From Mariprofundus sp. UBA1536 (GTDB lineage Bacteria > Pseudomonadota > Zetaproteobacteria > Mariprofundales > Mariprofundaceae): a stretch of 64,000 nucleotides of DNA. The stretch covers positions 1 to 64,000 of the forward strand of contig DCPU01000002.1 of NCBI GenBank assembly GCA_002323245.1, written 5' to 3'. Position 1 is the first letter of the stretch. The number at the start of each line of letters is the position of its first letter. Made by a program: the position numbers and the translations under genes. Below the pieces are notes generated by a model. It did no database searches and was not told the DNA's origin. It saw only the letters and a program-made list of their open reading frames with translations. Positions 53,009 to 62,980 of this stretch are shown piece by piece.

Positions 53009-55228
53009 TTAAGGCTTGAAAAAACGCAGGCGATTGGCGTTACTCACCACCGTCACCGACGACATGGCCATGGCTGCCCCAGCCAGCATGGGATTGAGCA
53101 ACAAACCAAAAGCTGGAAACAATACCCCTGCAGCCACGGGAATAGCTAGCGTGTTATAAATAAAAGCACCCCATAGGTTTTGTTTGATATTCCCAAGCGT
53201 AGCCTGCGAAATGGCAATCGCATGCGGAATAGTGACCAAATTGCCACGCAGCAAGACCACATCCGCGCTTTCAATAGCAATATCTGAGCCTTGGGCAATC
53301 GCAAAGCCCACATTCGCCCGAGCCAGCGCCGCAGCATCATTGATACCATCGCCTACCATACCCACGATTTCACCCTCTGCTTGCAGCTTGGCAATAATAC
53401 CGTCTTTATCCTCAGGTTTAAGCTCCGCAAACACATCATCGATACCCACACGTTTCGCCACAGCCATTGCCGTTTGCTGGTGATCACCAGTGAGTATCAC
53501 CAAACGAATACCACGATGTTTAAGCGCCAACAAGGACTCCACCGCATCTTCTTTGATAGGATCAGCCACTGCCAAAATTCCCACCAACTGATTGTCCTTC
53601 GCGACAAATACAGGCGTATTACCTGACGTCGCCAAGACTTCAGCCTGATCATGCCAAGTTTGACTAATCTCCACTTGATGGTGACGCAACCAAGCCAGAT
53701 TCCCGAGTAGAACCAGTCCATCACCGACCTGTGCAGAAGCCCCACGACCTGCCACCTGCAAAAAGCCTGCGGCTTCAAGCATCGTCAGTTTCCTTCCAGT
53801 AGCTTCTTCCAGAATCGCTTTGGCCAACGGATGTTCAGAACCTTCCTCCACAGCCGCTGCAAGTTGTAGCACTTCATTTTCTGAAAAGTCTTGGCCAGAG
53901 ATAACCTGAGTCACTTTGGGTTTTCCCAACGTAATCGTACCCGTTTTATCAAAAACCATGGTGGTCAGGTGCGATGCCACTTCCAATGCCCCACCTTGGC
54001 GAATCAAAATGCCATGCTCGGCTGCTTTACCAATCCCCACAATCATAGAAATGGGCGTCGCTAGCCCCAAGGCACATGGGCAAGCAATGAGCACTACACT
54101 CATAGCCGTAACCAAGGCAAGCGTTGAGCCCTGATCATCATAAATGAGCCAAAAAACAGCTGTCGCCAGCGCTACCAGCAGCACAGCAGGCACAAAGATG
54201 GATGCCACTTTGTCCACTGTTCGCGCAATTTGCGGTTTGGCGCTTTGGGCTCTGCGCACAGTTTCAATGATATGCGCCAGCACCGTATCTTTGCCAACGC
54301 GCGAAGTAGTGTAATAAAAAGAGCCATTGCCATTGATGGTGCCGGCAACAACCTCATCACCCTGATGTTTGGCCACCGGCATGGGCTCGCCAGTGAGCAT
54401 GGATTCATCCACATAGGCTTGCCCTTGGCTAACAACCCCATCCACAGGAATACGTTCGCCAGCGCGCACATGCACCACATCACCCACCTGCACATCTTCA
54501 ATGGCCACATCCATGTCTTGGCAGTCACGTTGTATGCGCGCGGTTTTAGCTTGCAATGTAATCAACTTTTCAATCGCCGAATTGGTTTGGCCGCGGGCTC
54601 TGGCTTCGAGCACATGGCCAATGTTCACCAACGCAATCACAATCAGCGCTGCTTCAAAATACACATGTCGACTGGCCTCAGGAAACAAGGCAGGCACCAA
54701 CACCACCAACATAGAATAAATCCAGGCCATACCTGTGCCCATCGCAACCAAGGTGTCCATGCTGGTATTACCATGCTTAAGCCCGTTGAATGTGCCCACA
54801 AAGAAATGCGAACCTGCATAGGCCATCACCACAAAAGTAAGACCACCCATGACCAGCCAAAACATCGTATCCGAAGGCGCGGGCAGCACATGCATCATGC
54901 TTAAAATCATCAACGGAAAACCCGTCAAAATAGCTGCTGCACTTTGTTTGATTTTGCTATGTAAATGGGCGCGTTCAGCTTCGGATTTATTTTTCTCATC
55001 CGCCGCGTTTTGCATCACCGAGGCATGATACGAGCCAGCCGATTCCACGGCATCGAGGATATTCGCTTCTATCATATCGGGGCTCACTTCCACACTGGCC
55101 GTGCGATCTGCCAAGTTCACATTGGCCGCTATCACCCCATCGGTTGCAGCCAAGCTTTTCTCAATTTTGCCCACACAAGAAGCGCAGCCCATACCTTCAA
55201 TGGATAAGCGAATGATGCGTTGATTCAT
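53009..55228 (-). CDS. copA: Copper-translocating P1B-type ATPase
   Basis: A 739-residue copper exporter. It has one N-terminal heavy-metal-associated domain (GMGCASC, residues 12-18), membrane helices, the actuator motif LTGEPMPV, the membrane metal site CPCALGLATP (about 380), the phosphorylation motif DKTGT (about 424), HP in SEHPLAKAI, and GDGINDAAALA. The motifs identify subtype P1B-1 (Cu+). The gene lies downstream of a DUF411 protein on the same strand, 36 bases away. Convergent with pgl. Confidence 0.93.
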   Translation of the reverse strand: MNQRIIRLSIEGMGCASCVGKIEKSLAATDGVIAANVNLADRTASVEVSPDMIEANILDAVESAGSYHASVMQNAADEKNKSEAERAHLHSKIKQSAAAILTGFPLMILSMMHVLPAPSDTMFWLVMGGLTFVVMAYAGSHFFVGTFNGLKHGNTSMDTLVAMGTGMAWIYSMLVVLVPALFPEASRHVYFEAALIVIALVNIGHVLEARARGQTNSAIEKLITLQAKTARIQRDCQDMDVAIEDVQVGDVVHVRAGERIPVDGVVSQGQAYVDESMLTGEPMPVAKHQGDEVVAGTINGNGSFYYTTSRVGKDTVLAHIIETVRRAQSAKPQIARTVDKVASIFVPAVLLVALATAVFWLIYDDQGSTLALVTAMSVVLIACPCALGLATPISMIVGIGKAAEHGILIRQGGALEVASHLTTMVFDKTGTITLGKPKVTQVISGQDFSENEVLQLAAAVEEGSEHPLAKAILEEATGRKLTMLEAAGFLQVAGRGASAQVGDGLVLLGNLAWLRHHQVEISQTWHDQAEVLATSGNTPVFVAKDNQLVGILAVADPIKEDAVESLLALKHRGIRLVILTGDHQQTAMAVAKRVGIDDVFAELKPEDKDGIIAKLQAEGEIVGMVGDGINDAAALARANVGFAIAQGSDIAIESADVVLLRGNLVTIPHAIAISQATLGNIKQNLWGAFIYNTLAIPVAAGVLFPAFGLLLNPMLAGAAMAMSSVTVVSNANRLRFFKP

Positions 55229-55264
55229 AAAACTGCCATTTGAGAAAACATCATTTCACCCATC

Positions 55265-55711
55265 TTAATAACTTTGAAACACTGTGCTGTTGCCATGCTT
55301 ATCAAAAGCCAACACATCATAACCTTTGGGTGGCAAACCCTTATCCTGCATGCCCGGCGAATGCATGGGCATACCCGGCGCCGTTAAACCCGCAATCGCA
55401 GGCTTTTCTTTGAACAAGCGCTTCACATCCGAAGCCGGCACATGCCCTTCAATGATGTAACCATCAACAATAGCTGTGTGGCACGATGCGTTTTTACCCG
55501 ACACGCCATGTTTTTCTTTGATGCTCATCATATCATCACTATCAATAGCCGTGACACTAAAACCAGCATCCGACATATGCGTAATCCACTCATCGCAGCA
55601 ACCGCATGTCGGTGATTTATAGACTACAACACTCTGGCCAGTAGTTCCTTCATCACAGGCACTTAGCAACAAGAAGGATAGGCCAACAGAAAACAACCAA
55701 ACAAAACGCAT
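55265..55711 (-). CDS. DUF411 metal-binding lipoprotein
   Basis: About 148 residues from the ATG at 55711. A lipoprotein signal with lipobox LLLSAC precedes a DUF411 domain: VVVYKSPTCGCCDEWITHM, a thioredoxin-like CGCC site, and later SCHTAIVDGYIIEGHVPA and GLTAPGMPMHSPGM. DUF411 proteins commonly accompany copper resistance genes, and the copA gene follows directly. It probably binds or delivers copper in the periplasm; this is family- and context-based inference. Confidence 0.85.
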   Translation of the reverse strand: MRFVWLFSVGLSFLLLSACDEGTTGQSVVVYKSPTCGCCDEWITHMSDAGFSVTAIDSDDMMSIKEKHGVSGKNASCHTAIVDGYIIEGHVPASDVKRLFKEKPAIAGLTAPGMPMHSPGMQDKGLPPKGYDVLAFDKHGNSTVFQSY

Positions 55712-56050
55712 AACAACCCCATTCAATCAGTTAAAATGAAACGCTACGCCATGGATGGTTGCCTGTCATTTATCCCTGCATTTTTTATGAGTATTCCGAT
55801 GCAGCTACAGAGCATAAAAAACGTATGCCGAACATGAACTTTACTTCATCATGTAATGGTATCTATTTGATGAAATCCAATTATAGTGCCGCGTTCAAAT
55901 CTGCTGTACGTATGTGAATTAGTGATATAATTGTTTAATCCGAGTCTTCACACAAACATCCTCTAAAATAGGTCATTGCGACCATCAAGTTGAGAATGGC
56001 GTACGTGTCGATAATAAAACGCTATAAAAAGCCAGGGTAACAATAAACAC
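55712..56050. other. Intergenic region before deaD, 339 bases
   Basis: No gene of convincing quality lies here. A TATAAT (55926-55931, plus strand) could be the -10 of a deaD promoter with a leader of about 110 bases, which would suit a cold-inducible helicase mRNA, but no matching -35 is evident. The left part must hold the promoter of the minus-strand DUF411-copA pair. Confidence 0.3.
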
Positions 56051-57910
56051 ATGACAGACGTAACAGAAGTATCAACAGAAAACCCAACCACACTTACATT
56101 CGCAGATTTAGGCCTAAGCGCCGATATCCTTAAAGCCTTGGAAACTGTGGGTTATGAAGCACCATCCCCCATTCAAGCAGAAATTATTCCCCATGTAGTC
56201 GCTGGTAAAGACGTATTGGGGCAAGCCCAAACGGGCACAGGGAAAACCGCAGCCTTTGCATTGCCTTTGCTTTCTAAAATCGATATCAGCAACCCAAATC
56301 CACAAGTATTGGTGCTTGCACCTACCCGTGAGTTGGCCATTCAGGTGGCTGAAGCCTTCCAAAACTACGCCTCACACATGAAAGGTTTTCATGTATTGCC
56401 TATCTACGGCGGCCAAAGTTACGACGGCCAATTGCGCCAACTTAAACGCGGCGCTCATGTAGTAGTCGGTACACCAGGCCGTGTGATGGATCATATGCGC
56501 CGCAAAACCTTGAAGCTTGAATCATTGCAAACTTTGGTCTTGGACGAAGCCGATGAAATGTTGCGTATGGGCTTTATTGATGATGTGGAATGGATTTTGG
56601 AACAAACCCCTAAAACCCGCCAAATCGCTTTGTTTTCAGCAACTATGCCACCTGCGATTCGCAAAATTACCAACAATTATTTGAATGATCCGATTCATGT
56701 GACCATCAAAACCAAAACCACGACGGCTGTAACCATTCGTCAGCGTTACTGGATGGTTAGTGGTCGCCATAAAGTGGATGCCTTAACCCGTATCCTTGAA
56801 GCAGAAACCTTTGATGGTGTGATTGTGTTTGTACGCACCAAAACTGCGACTGTTGAATTGGCAGAAAAACTGCAAGCGCGCGGCTATTCTGCCGCAGCGC
56901 TCAATGGTGATATTCCGCAAAATCAACGCGAACAAATCGTCAACAAGCTCAAGAAAGGCCAAATTGATATTTTGATTGGTACTGACGTTGTGGCTCGTGG
57001 CCTTGATGTTGAGCGTATTTCTCACGTGATTAACTACGACGTGCCGCATGATACTGAATCTTATGTGCATCGTATTGGCCGTACTGGCCGTGCTGGCCGT
57101 CAAGGTGATGCGATTTTGTTTGTCGCGCCACGTGAAAAACGCATGCTTTATTCGATTGAACGCGCTACCAACCAAAAAGTTGAGTTGTATGTGATGCCTT
57201 CAACTGAAGATATCAACGATCGCCGTATTGCGGATTTCAAACAAAAAATTACCGACACTTTGGAAGCCGAAGGCTTGGAATTGTTTAGCAAAATCGTTGA
57301 GCAATACGAAGAAGACCACAATGTACCAGCCCAAGAAATTGCTGCTGCTTTGGCGAAAATCGTGCAAGGCAATGAGCCATTGTTGCTTAAAGATATGCCA
57401 CAAGTGCGTGAAGGTCGCGAAGATCGTGAAGATCGCCCTGGCCGTGGTATGCGTGATGCGCCTGAAGATATGCGTCGCAGCCGTGGTGATCGCCCTGTAT
57501 TCCAAGAGAAACCCTTGGAGCCTGGTTTCACCCGCTACCGTTTGGCGGTAGGCAGTGATTTGGGTGTTCGCCCTGCCAATGTGGTTGGCGCTATTGCCAA
57601 TGAAGCGGGTATTGAAAGCGAGTTCATTAACAACATCGTGATTCGTGATGACCATACCATGGTTGATTTGCCAGAAGGCATGCCACCATCAATCTTCAAA
57701 GCATTGCAAAAAACACGTATTGCCGGTCAACCGATTGATTTGGAAGAAGCTGATGCTGATTCCTTTGAAATGAGTAAACCACGCAGAGGCGGCTTCAAAG
57801 GCGCTGGCGGTCGTGGTCGTCCTGGCGGGCGTGAAGGCGGCGGCGCTCGTCGCGGCGCACCAGCAAGCGGCCCACGTCGTGGAAGCGGCGGCCCTAAACG
57901 CGGTCGTTAA
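56051..57910 (+). CDS. deaD: DEAD-box RNA helicase DeaD/CsdA-type
   Basis: A 619-residue ATP-dependent RNA helicase. It has the Q motif, AQTGTGKT (I), PTRELA (Ia), TPGRV (Ib), DEAD (II), SAT (III), ARGLD (V) and HRIGRTGR (VI). Beyond the core is an acidic linker, an RED-repeat arginine-rich stretch (REGREDREDRPGRG), a DbpA-like RNA-binding domain (about 490-565, RYRLAVGSDLGVRPANVVGA), and a glycine/arginine-rich tail. This architecture matches CsdA/DeaD helicases active in ribosome assembly and cold growth. Confidence 0.94.
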   Translation: MTDVTEVSTENPTTLTFADLGLSADILKALETVGYEAPSPIQAEIIPHVVAGKDVLGQAQTGTGKTAAFALPLLSKIDISNPNPQVLVLAPTRELAIQVAEAFQNYASHMKGFHVLPIYGGQSYDGQLRQLKRGAHVVVGTPGRVMDHMRRKTLKLESLQTLVLDEADEMLRMGFIDDVEWILEQTPKTRQIALFSATMPPAIRKITNNYLNDPIHVTIKTKTTTAVTIRQRYWMVSGRHKVDALTRILEAETFDGVIVFVRTKTATVELAEKLQARGYSAAALNGDIPQNQREQIVNKLKKGQIDILIGTDVVARGLDVERISHVINYDVPHDTESYVHRIGRTGRAGRQGDAILFVAPREKRMLYSIERATNQKVELYVMPSTEDINDRRIADFKQKITDTLEAEGLELFSKIVEQYEEDHNVPAQEIAAALAKIVQGNEPLLLKDMPQVREGREDREDRPGRGMRDAPEDMRRSRGDRPVFQEKPLEPGFTRYRLAVGSDLGVRPANVVGAIANEAGIESEFINNIVIRDDHTMVDLPEGMPPSIFKALQKTRIAGQPIDLEEADADSFEMSKPRRGGFKGAGGRGRPGGREGGGARRGAPASGPRRGSGGPKRGR

Positions 57911-57960
57911 ACCCTACTGCTAGCCTTTATAGTTAGTAGAAAAGTTGTAACCTCTATCAA

Positions 57961-57998
57961 GCCTCGGCCACAAGCGATTGTGACCGGGGCTTTTTTTT
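57961..57998 (+). terminator. Terminator after deaD
   Basis: An imperfect 13-bp stem (GCCTCGGCCACAA with TTGTGACCGGGGC) and a 4-base loop are followed by eight T. It lies 50 bases after the deaD stop and before nnrD. Confidence 0.85.
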
Positions 57999-58063
57999 AT
58001 GCGGTTGCCCTCATGGATTTCATACCCCAAACTGCGCGAGACGATTGCTTCAAAGGTGCGCCC

Positions 58064-58888
58064 ATGACCGCAACAACATACCAAACCATCAATCTCGCTA
58101 CGATTCAGGCAGCTTTTCCCAAGCGCGCTATCGATGCCCACAAACAAAGCTTTGGCCATCTGTGGATTTATGGTGGCTCGATGGGGTTTACGGGGGCACC
58201 CAAATTGGCGGCTTCTGGCGCCATGGCAGTGGGCACGGGTTTGGTTAGTATCGCTTGCCCAGCAGAGGTTTACCCCATCATTGCCACCTCATCCATGGAA
58301 GTGATGGTACACCCGCAACCATCAGCCGACTTTTCAACGGCAACTGCTTTGCTCGCAGGGCCAGGTTGGGGCTCATCCCAAGCTGAACAACTCAATGACG
58401 TATTGCATGCCAAACAAGCAGTGGTCTTGGATGCAGATGCTCTCAATATGATTTCCAGCGAAGAGCAACTGGAATATATACTCAGCAAACGTCAGGCGCT
58501 TAGTGTGCTTACGCCGCACCCTGGTGAAGCGGGCAGATTGCTTGGCATCGCAAGCAAGCAAGTGCAAAGCGACAGACAGGCAGCGGCCTTGGCTTTAGTT
58601 GAGCGTTACCATTGCTGGATTGTACTCAAAGGATTTGAAACTTTGATAATTTCCCCTGAATTGGACATCTGGCTCAACCCCTTTGGCTCTGCCAAGTTGG
58701 CCACGGCAGGTACTGGCGATGTGTTAGCAGGAATGATTGGCGGCTTGCTGGCTGCAGCCCATCCGCCAGACATTGCTATTCCTGCGGCAGTCGGTTTGCA
58801 TGGTTTGGCAGGCGAGCAGCGTGGTTGGTATCGCGCAGGGCAACTTGAAGGCATCATCGCCAACTTCGTTGAGAGTTATCAGCTGTAA
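58064..58888 (+). CDS. nnrD: ADP-dependent NAD(P)H-hydrate dehydratase
   Basis: About 274 residues from the ATG at 58064, which has AAAGG upstream. Repairs hydrated NAD(P)H. Family motifs: HLWIYGGSMGFTGAPKLAASGAM, LLAGPGWG, LDADALNM, LTPHPGEAGRLL and the nucleotide loop GTGDVLAGMIGGLLA. The NnrE epimerase domain, fused in E. coli YjeF/Nnr, is absent, so the epimerase must be encoded elsewhere or be missing. Longer upstream starts would reach into the terminator. Confidence 0.92.
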   Translation: MTATTYQTINLATIQAAFPKRAIDAHKQSFGHLWIYGGSMGFTGAPKLAASGAMAVGTGLVSIACPAEVYPIIATSSMEVMVHPQPSADFSTATALLAGPGWGSSQAEQLNDVLHAKQAVVLDADALNMISSEEQLEYILSKRQALSVLTPHPGEAGRLLGIASKQVQSDRQAAALALVERYHCWIVLKGFETLIISPELDIWLNPFGSAKLATAGTGDVLAGMIGGLLAAAHPPDIAIPAAVGLHGLAGEQRGWYRAGQLEGIIANFVESYQL

Positions 58889-58928
58889 GTGATTGGCTGC
58901 AAGTGATTGGCAAACACAAGGAGTGAAC

Positions 58929-59963
58929 ATGGAATACAAAAGACTGGGTAACACCGATATCAATGTCTCCAGCATTTGCCTTGGCACCATGACCTTTGGC
59001 GAACAAAACAGCGAAGCTGATGCCCATGCTCAATTAGATTACGCCATCAGCCAGGGCGTAAATTTTATCGATACCGCCGAGATGTATCCTGTGGCACCAC
59101 GCGCTGAAACCCAAGGAAAAACCGAAAGTTATATTGGCTCATGGCTGAAAAACCAACAACGCGACAAACTGATTGTGGCCAGCAAAATCACTGGCCCTTC
59201 GCGCGGCTTCACATGGATTCGTGGCGGCCCGCGTGTGACAAAAGCGCATATTCAGGAAGCCATCAATGGCAGCCTGGAACGTTTACAAACCGACTACCTC
59301 GACCTCTACCAAATCCATTGGCCCGACCGATATGTGCCCATGTTTGGCAGCAGCAGCTACGACAAAGCCAACGAACACAACACTGAAAGCATCCAACACC
59401 AGCTTGAAGCTTTGGCCGAGCTGGTCAAAGCTGGAAAAGTGCGGCATTTGGGGCTGAGCAATGAAACACCTTGGGGCGTGTGCGAATTTCAACGTTTGTC
59501 GAAGCAGTTAAGTTTACCACCCATCGCCACCATCCAAAACGCATATCACCTGATAAACCGCACCTATGAAGCGGGATTGGCTGAAGTATGCCATCATGAA
59601 AAAGTGGGGCTGCTTGCGTATAGCCCTCTGGCCTTTGGTCATTTATCGGGCAAATATATTGATGACCCCAAAGCTTCTGGGCGCATCACCTTGTTTCCGG
59701 CTTTTGGTCAGCGCTACACCAAAGTAAACGCCCAAAACGCAACTCAAGCTTATGTGCAAATCGCCAGAGAATCAGGCTTAACGCCTACGCAAATGGCGCT
59801 GGCTTTTGTAAATAGCCGCTGGTTTACCAACAGCACCATCATTGGCGCAACCAATTTGGCGCAACTGCAAGAAAACATAGCAAGTATCAACGTTCATTTA
59901 TCAGCAGAAGTGCTAGAAAAGATTGAAGCCGTTCACCTTCGATTCCCCAATCCTGCCCCATAA
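58929..59963 (+). CDS. tas: Tas-type NADP(H)-dependent aldo-keto reductase
   Basis: About 344 residues, with a strong AAGGAG ribosome-binding site before the ATG at 58929. It closely follows E. coli Tas: GLGTMTFGEQNSEADAHAQLD-like CLGTMTFGEQNSEADAH, FIDTAEMYPVAPR (catalytic Asp and Tyr), LQTDYLDLYQIHWPDRY with the active His. The physiological substrate is unknown. It ends three bases before the ABC transporter gene. Confidence 0.9.
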   Translation: MEYKRLGNTDINVSSICLGTMTFGEQNSEADAHAQLDYAISQGVNFIDTAEMYPVAPRAETQGKTESYIGSWLKNQQRDKLIVASKITGPSRGFTWIRGGPRVTKAHIQEAINGSLERLQTDYLDLYQIHWPDRYVPMFGSSSYDKANEHNTESIQHQLEALAELVKAGKVRHLGLSNETPWGVCEFQRLSKQLSLPPIATIQNAYHLINRTYEAGLAEVCHHEKVGLLAYSPLAFGHLSGKYIDDPKASGRITLFPAFGQRYTKVNAQNATQAYVQIARESGLTPTQMALAFVNSRWFTNSTIIGATNLAQLQENIASINVHLSAEVLEKIEAVHLRFPNPAP

Positions 59964-59965
59964 GC

Positions 59966-61840
59966 ATGAAACCCAAAGACGATAAAACTGCAGCCTTCGA
60001 TGCCAATGCCGATGGCGAATCGCGCAACAACTGGCAAACCCTCAAAGGTTTAGCTGCATACCTTTGGCCAGCAGAGCGCCCTGATTTAAAACAGCGGGTG
60101 TTTTGGGCTATGGTGTGTTTGGTATTGGCCAAAGGCATCAATGTCTATGTGCCCTTCTTCTACAAAGATGCCGTGGATGCGTTATCGGTAGAAGCATCCT
60201 TGCTGGCTATGCCCTTGGCTTTGATATTGGCCTACGGTGGCGCGCGGATTTTGGCGCAATTTTTTGGTGAGTTTCGCGATTTTATCTTTATTCGTGTGGC
60301 GCAATATGCCAAACGCGCTATTGGCTTGAATGTATTCCAACATTTGCATGCCCTCTCGCTGCGCTTTCATTTGGAGCGACAAACGGGCGGCTTATCGCGA
60401 GTGATTGAGCGCGGCACCAACGGTATTCAATTTATACTTGGCTTCACCCTATTTAATATCTTGCCTACCTTGCTTGAGATTGTGCTGGTCACCATTGTCT
60501 TGTTCTATATGTACGATTTTAAATTCGCCGCCGTCACCTTTTTCACCATCTTTGCCTACATCGCCTTCACACTTTCCATCACCGAATGGCGCTTAAAATT
60601 CCGCAAAGAAATGAATCAAAAGGATTCTGAAGCCAACACCAAATCCATCGATAGCCTGATTAATTACGAAACCGTCAAATACTTCGGCAACGAAACCCAC
60701 GAATACAAACGCTTTGAAACCTCACTGGCAGGTTACGAATCCGCCGCCATCAAAGGCCAAGAAAGTTTATCCATTCTCAACGTCGGCCAAGGCGCCATCA
60801 TTGGCATTGGCTTGGTTATTGTCATGCTCATGGCCGCCAACGGTGTGGTCGAAGGCAGACTGACCATCGGTGATTTTGTGTTGGTGAACACCTTCCTCAT
60901 TCAATTGTATTTACCACTCAATTTCCTCGGTTTTGTTTACGGTCAAATTCGCCAAAGCCTGATTGATATGGACAAAATGTTTGAGCTACTGGATGTAACC
61001 GCCGAAATCAAAGATGCGCCCGATGCCAAAGATTTAGTGGTGCACCAAGCCGAGCTGGAATTTAAACATGTCAGCTTTGCCTATTCATTCGATCGCCCCA
61101 TCCTCAAAGATATCAGCTTTAAAGTGGAAGCTGGCAAAACCGTAGCCATCGTTGGCCCCAGCGGTTCGGGAAAGTCCACCATCTCAAGACTGTTGTTTAG
61201 GTTTTACGATGTGGATTCAGGCATCATTTGCATTGATGGCCAGTCGCTGCGCGATGTGCGCCAAGCATCCTTGCGCAAAAGCATTGGTATTGTGCCGCAA
61301 GATACCGTGCTGTTTAACGATTCGATTGCCTACAATATCCTCTACGGCAACCCTGAAAAAACCCAAGAAGACGTGGTGGAAGTGGCCAAGCTGGCTAGAA
61401 TTCACGACTTCATCCAATCGCTGCCGCAAGGTTACGACACTGCAGTGGGCGAGCGCGGCCTCAAACTATCAGGCGGCGAAAAGCAGCGCGTCGCCATTGC
61501 CCGCACCATCCTCAAAAACCCAAGCATTTTACTCTTCGATGAAGCCACATCCGCTTTGGATTCCAACACGGAAAAAGAAATCCAAGCATCCTTGCGGCAT
61601 GTTTCCAAGGGCAGAACCACGCTGGTCATCGCCCATCGCCTTTCCACCATTGTCGATGTGGATGAAATTTTGGTGCTCAAAAAGGGCGAAATCATCGAAA
61701 AAGGCAACCACCGCCAACTCCTAGCACTCAACGGGGAATACGCCCAAATGTGGCAACGCCAACAACAAGCCCGCACTTACGAAGAAAAATTGCATGAAGT
61801 ATTGGAAGAAATTCCTCATAGCCCGACCCAAAATTCATGA
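59966..61840 (+). CDS. Atm1-type ABC exporter
   Basis: A 624-residue fused permease-ATPase. The transmembrane domain of six helices (about 45-330) and nucleotide-binding domain contain Walker A GPSGSGKST (about 395), Q-loop VPQDTVLFNDSI, signature LSGGEKQR, Walker B ILLFDEATSALD and the H-loop IAHR. N-terminal WPAERPDLKQRV and PFFYKDAVDAL match the Atm1/HMT1 (ABCB7) group, which exports glutathione-linked metal or sulfur compounds. It follows tas closely, so the two may be co-transcribed. Confidence 0.88.
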   Translation: MKPKDDKTAAFDANADGESRNNWQTLKGLAAYLWPAERPDLKQRVFWAMVCLVLAKGINVYVPFFYKDAVDALSVEASLLAMPLALILAYGGARILAQFFGEFRDFIFIRVAQYAKRAIGLNVFQHLHALSLRFHLERQTGGLSRVIERGTNGIQFILGFTLFNILPTLLEIVLVTIVLFYMYDFKFAAVTFFTIFAYIAFTLSITEWRLKFRKEMNQKDSEANTKSIDSLINYETVKYFGNETHEYKRFETSLAGYESAAIKGQESLSILNVGQGAIIGIGLVIVMLMAANGVVEGRLTIGDFVLVNTFLIQLYLPLNFLGFVYGQIRQSLIDMDKMFELLDVTAEIKDAPDAKDLVVHQAELEFKHVSFAYSFDRPILKDISFKVEAGKTVAIVGPSGSGKSTISRLLFRFYDVDSGIICIDGQSLRDVRQASLRKSIGIVPQDTVLFNDSIAYNILYGNPEKTQEDVVEVAKLARIHDFIQSLPQGYDTAVGERGLKLSGGEKQRVAIARTILKNPSILLFDEATSALDSNTEKEIQASLRHVSKGRTTLVIAHRLSTIVDVDEILVLKKGEIIEKGNHRQLLALNGEYAQMWQRQQQARTYEEKLHEVLEEIPHSPTQNS

Positions 61841-61870
61841 ACCGCGAAGTACGCGAAGTTACGCAAAGTT
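61841..61870. repeat. Three tandem 10-mers, CGAAGT type
   Basis: Three imperfect units (ACCGCGAAGT, ACGCGAAGTT, ACGCAAAGTT) start right after the ABC exporter stop. A related set lies at 6481-6504. Function unknown. Further on, GGAGCAAG is repeated directly at 61925-61932 and 61948-61955, 23 bases apart, in the gap before the Mrr gene. Confidence 0.5.
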
Positions 61871-62098
61871 TATGAGGCAGACCAACCCCTTGTTATAGCT
61901 GCGCCGGAACGTCAGACATAAAAAGGAGCAAGTATATTTTCCTGCTGGGAGCAAGATAATATATGCGAACATATGCCGCTATTCCCCTAAATGTTCTCTA
62001 ACACCTTATTTTTCTTTGCCTTCTTCAAATCCATCTACTAACTTAAATAAAACAGGCCACTTTTTTAAAGCAGTTTTATTTTGGAGCGAAACATAACC

Positions 62099-62980
62099 AT
62101 GGAAATCCCTAAGTTTAACGAAACATTCCTGCCAATTCTCGAAGTTCTAAATAATGGAAAAGTCATTAAAAGCCGTGACCTTTTAAATATCGTTGAAGAA
62201 CGTTTTTACTCTCAGCTTTCAAAAGAAATGCTCGATAAAACAACTAAAAGTGGCGATAGATTGATTGAAAATCGTATTGGATGGGGCAAATCATACCTAA
62301 AGAAAGGCGGATTTGTGCATTACCCTCAAAGAGGTTTTGTTCAAATCACAGAAAAAGGACTCACTGCAAGTAAAGAAAATATTACCCTTCAAAATATTCA
62401 ATCCAATGTAATTTCTTTTTACGAGCCTGAAGCAAAGGGAGCTTCAAGTGATGCAATAATTGAAAGCAGCGCCAGCCCTCAAGACTTAATTGATTCGGGC
62501 TTTGAGCAAATTGAAAAAGAAGTAAAAAATGAGCTTTTAGCAAAACTCAAAGAAGTTGACCCTTATTCATTTGAAAAAATTATTCTAATTTTACTTAAAA
62601 AAATGGGCTACGGTGATTTTATTGAAACATCCAAGTCGGGTGATGGCGGTATAGATGGCATTATCAACCAAGACAAGCTTGGCTTAGAAAAAATTTACAT
62701 TCAAGCCAAGCGCTATAATGAAAGTAAAGTAAGAGAAACTGATATTCGCAACTTTATCGGCGCGATGAGCGGCGATACTCGCAAAGGGATATTTGTAACA
62801 ACCTCAACTTTTGATGAAAAGGCAAAGGTTAAAGCCCGCGACGCTCACCATGTCATTATTTTGCTCGATGGATCAAAGCTAGTCGATTTAATGCACAGCT
62901 ATAGTGTAGGTGTTCAAACGAAAAACATTTATGAAGTAAAAGCGCTAGATATTGATTTTTTTGAATCGGAAGAAATTTAA
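62099..62980 (+). CDS. Mrr-type restriction endonuclease
   Basis: About 293 residues from the ATG at 62099 (a TTG six codons upstream would put the GGAG signal inside the gene). N-terminal winged-helix Mrr_N-like domain (ILEVLNNGKVIKSRDLLNIV, ending RGFVQITEKG), a variable linker, and a C-terminal Mrr_cat nuclease domain with PYSFEKIILILLKKMGYG, GDGGIDGI (Asp186) and the QAK motif (Gln202-Lys204). Mrr enzymes cut modified DNA as type IV restriction. The gene is AT-rich compared with neighbours, has no partner methylase and probably arrived by transfer. It overlaps the convergent DsbA-like gene by 4 bases. Confidence 0.85.
   Translation: MEIPKFNETFLPILEVLNNGKVIKSRDLLNIVEERFYSQLSKEMLDKTTKSGDRLIENRIGWGKSYLKKGGFVHYPQRGFVQITEKGLTASKENITLQNIQSNVISFYEPEAKGASSDAIIESSASPQDLIDSGFEQIEKEVKNELLAKLKEVDPYSFEKIILILLKKMGYGDFIETSKSGDGGIDGIINQDKLGLEKIYIQAKRYNESKVRETDIRNFIGAMSGDTRKGIFVTTSTFDEKAKVKARDAHHVIILLDGSKLVDLMHSYSVGVQTKNIYEVKALDIDFFESEEI

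Noticed and set aside
62081..62098. TTG start for the Mrr gene six codons upstream
   Set aside because: The GGAG ribosome-binding signal would lie inside the gene; the ATG at 62099 fits better.
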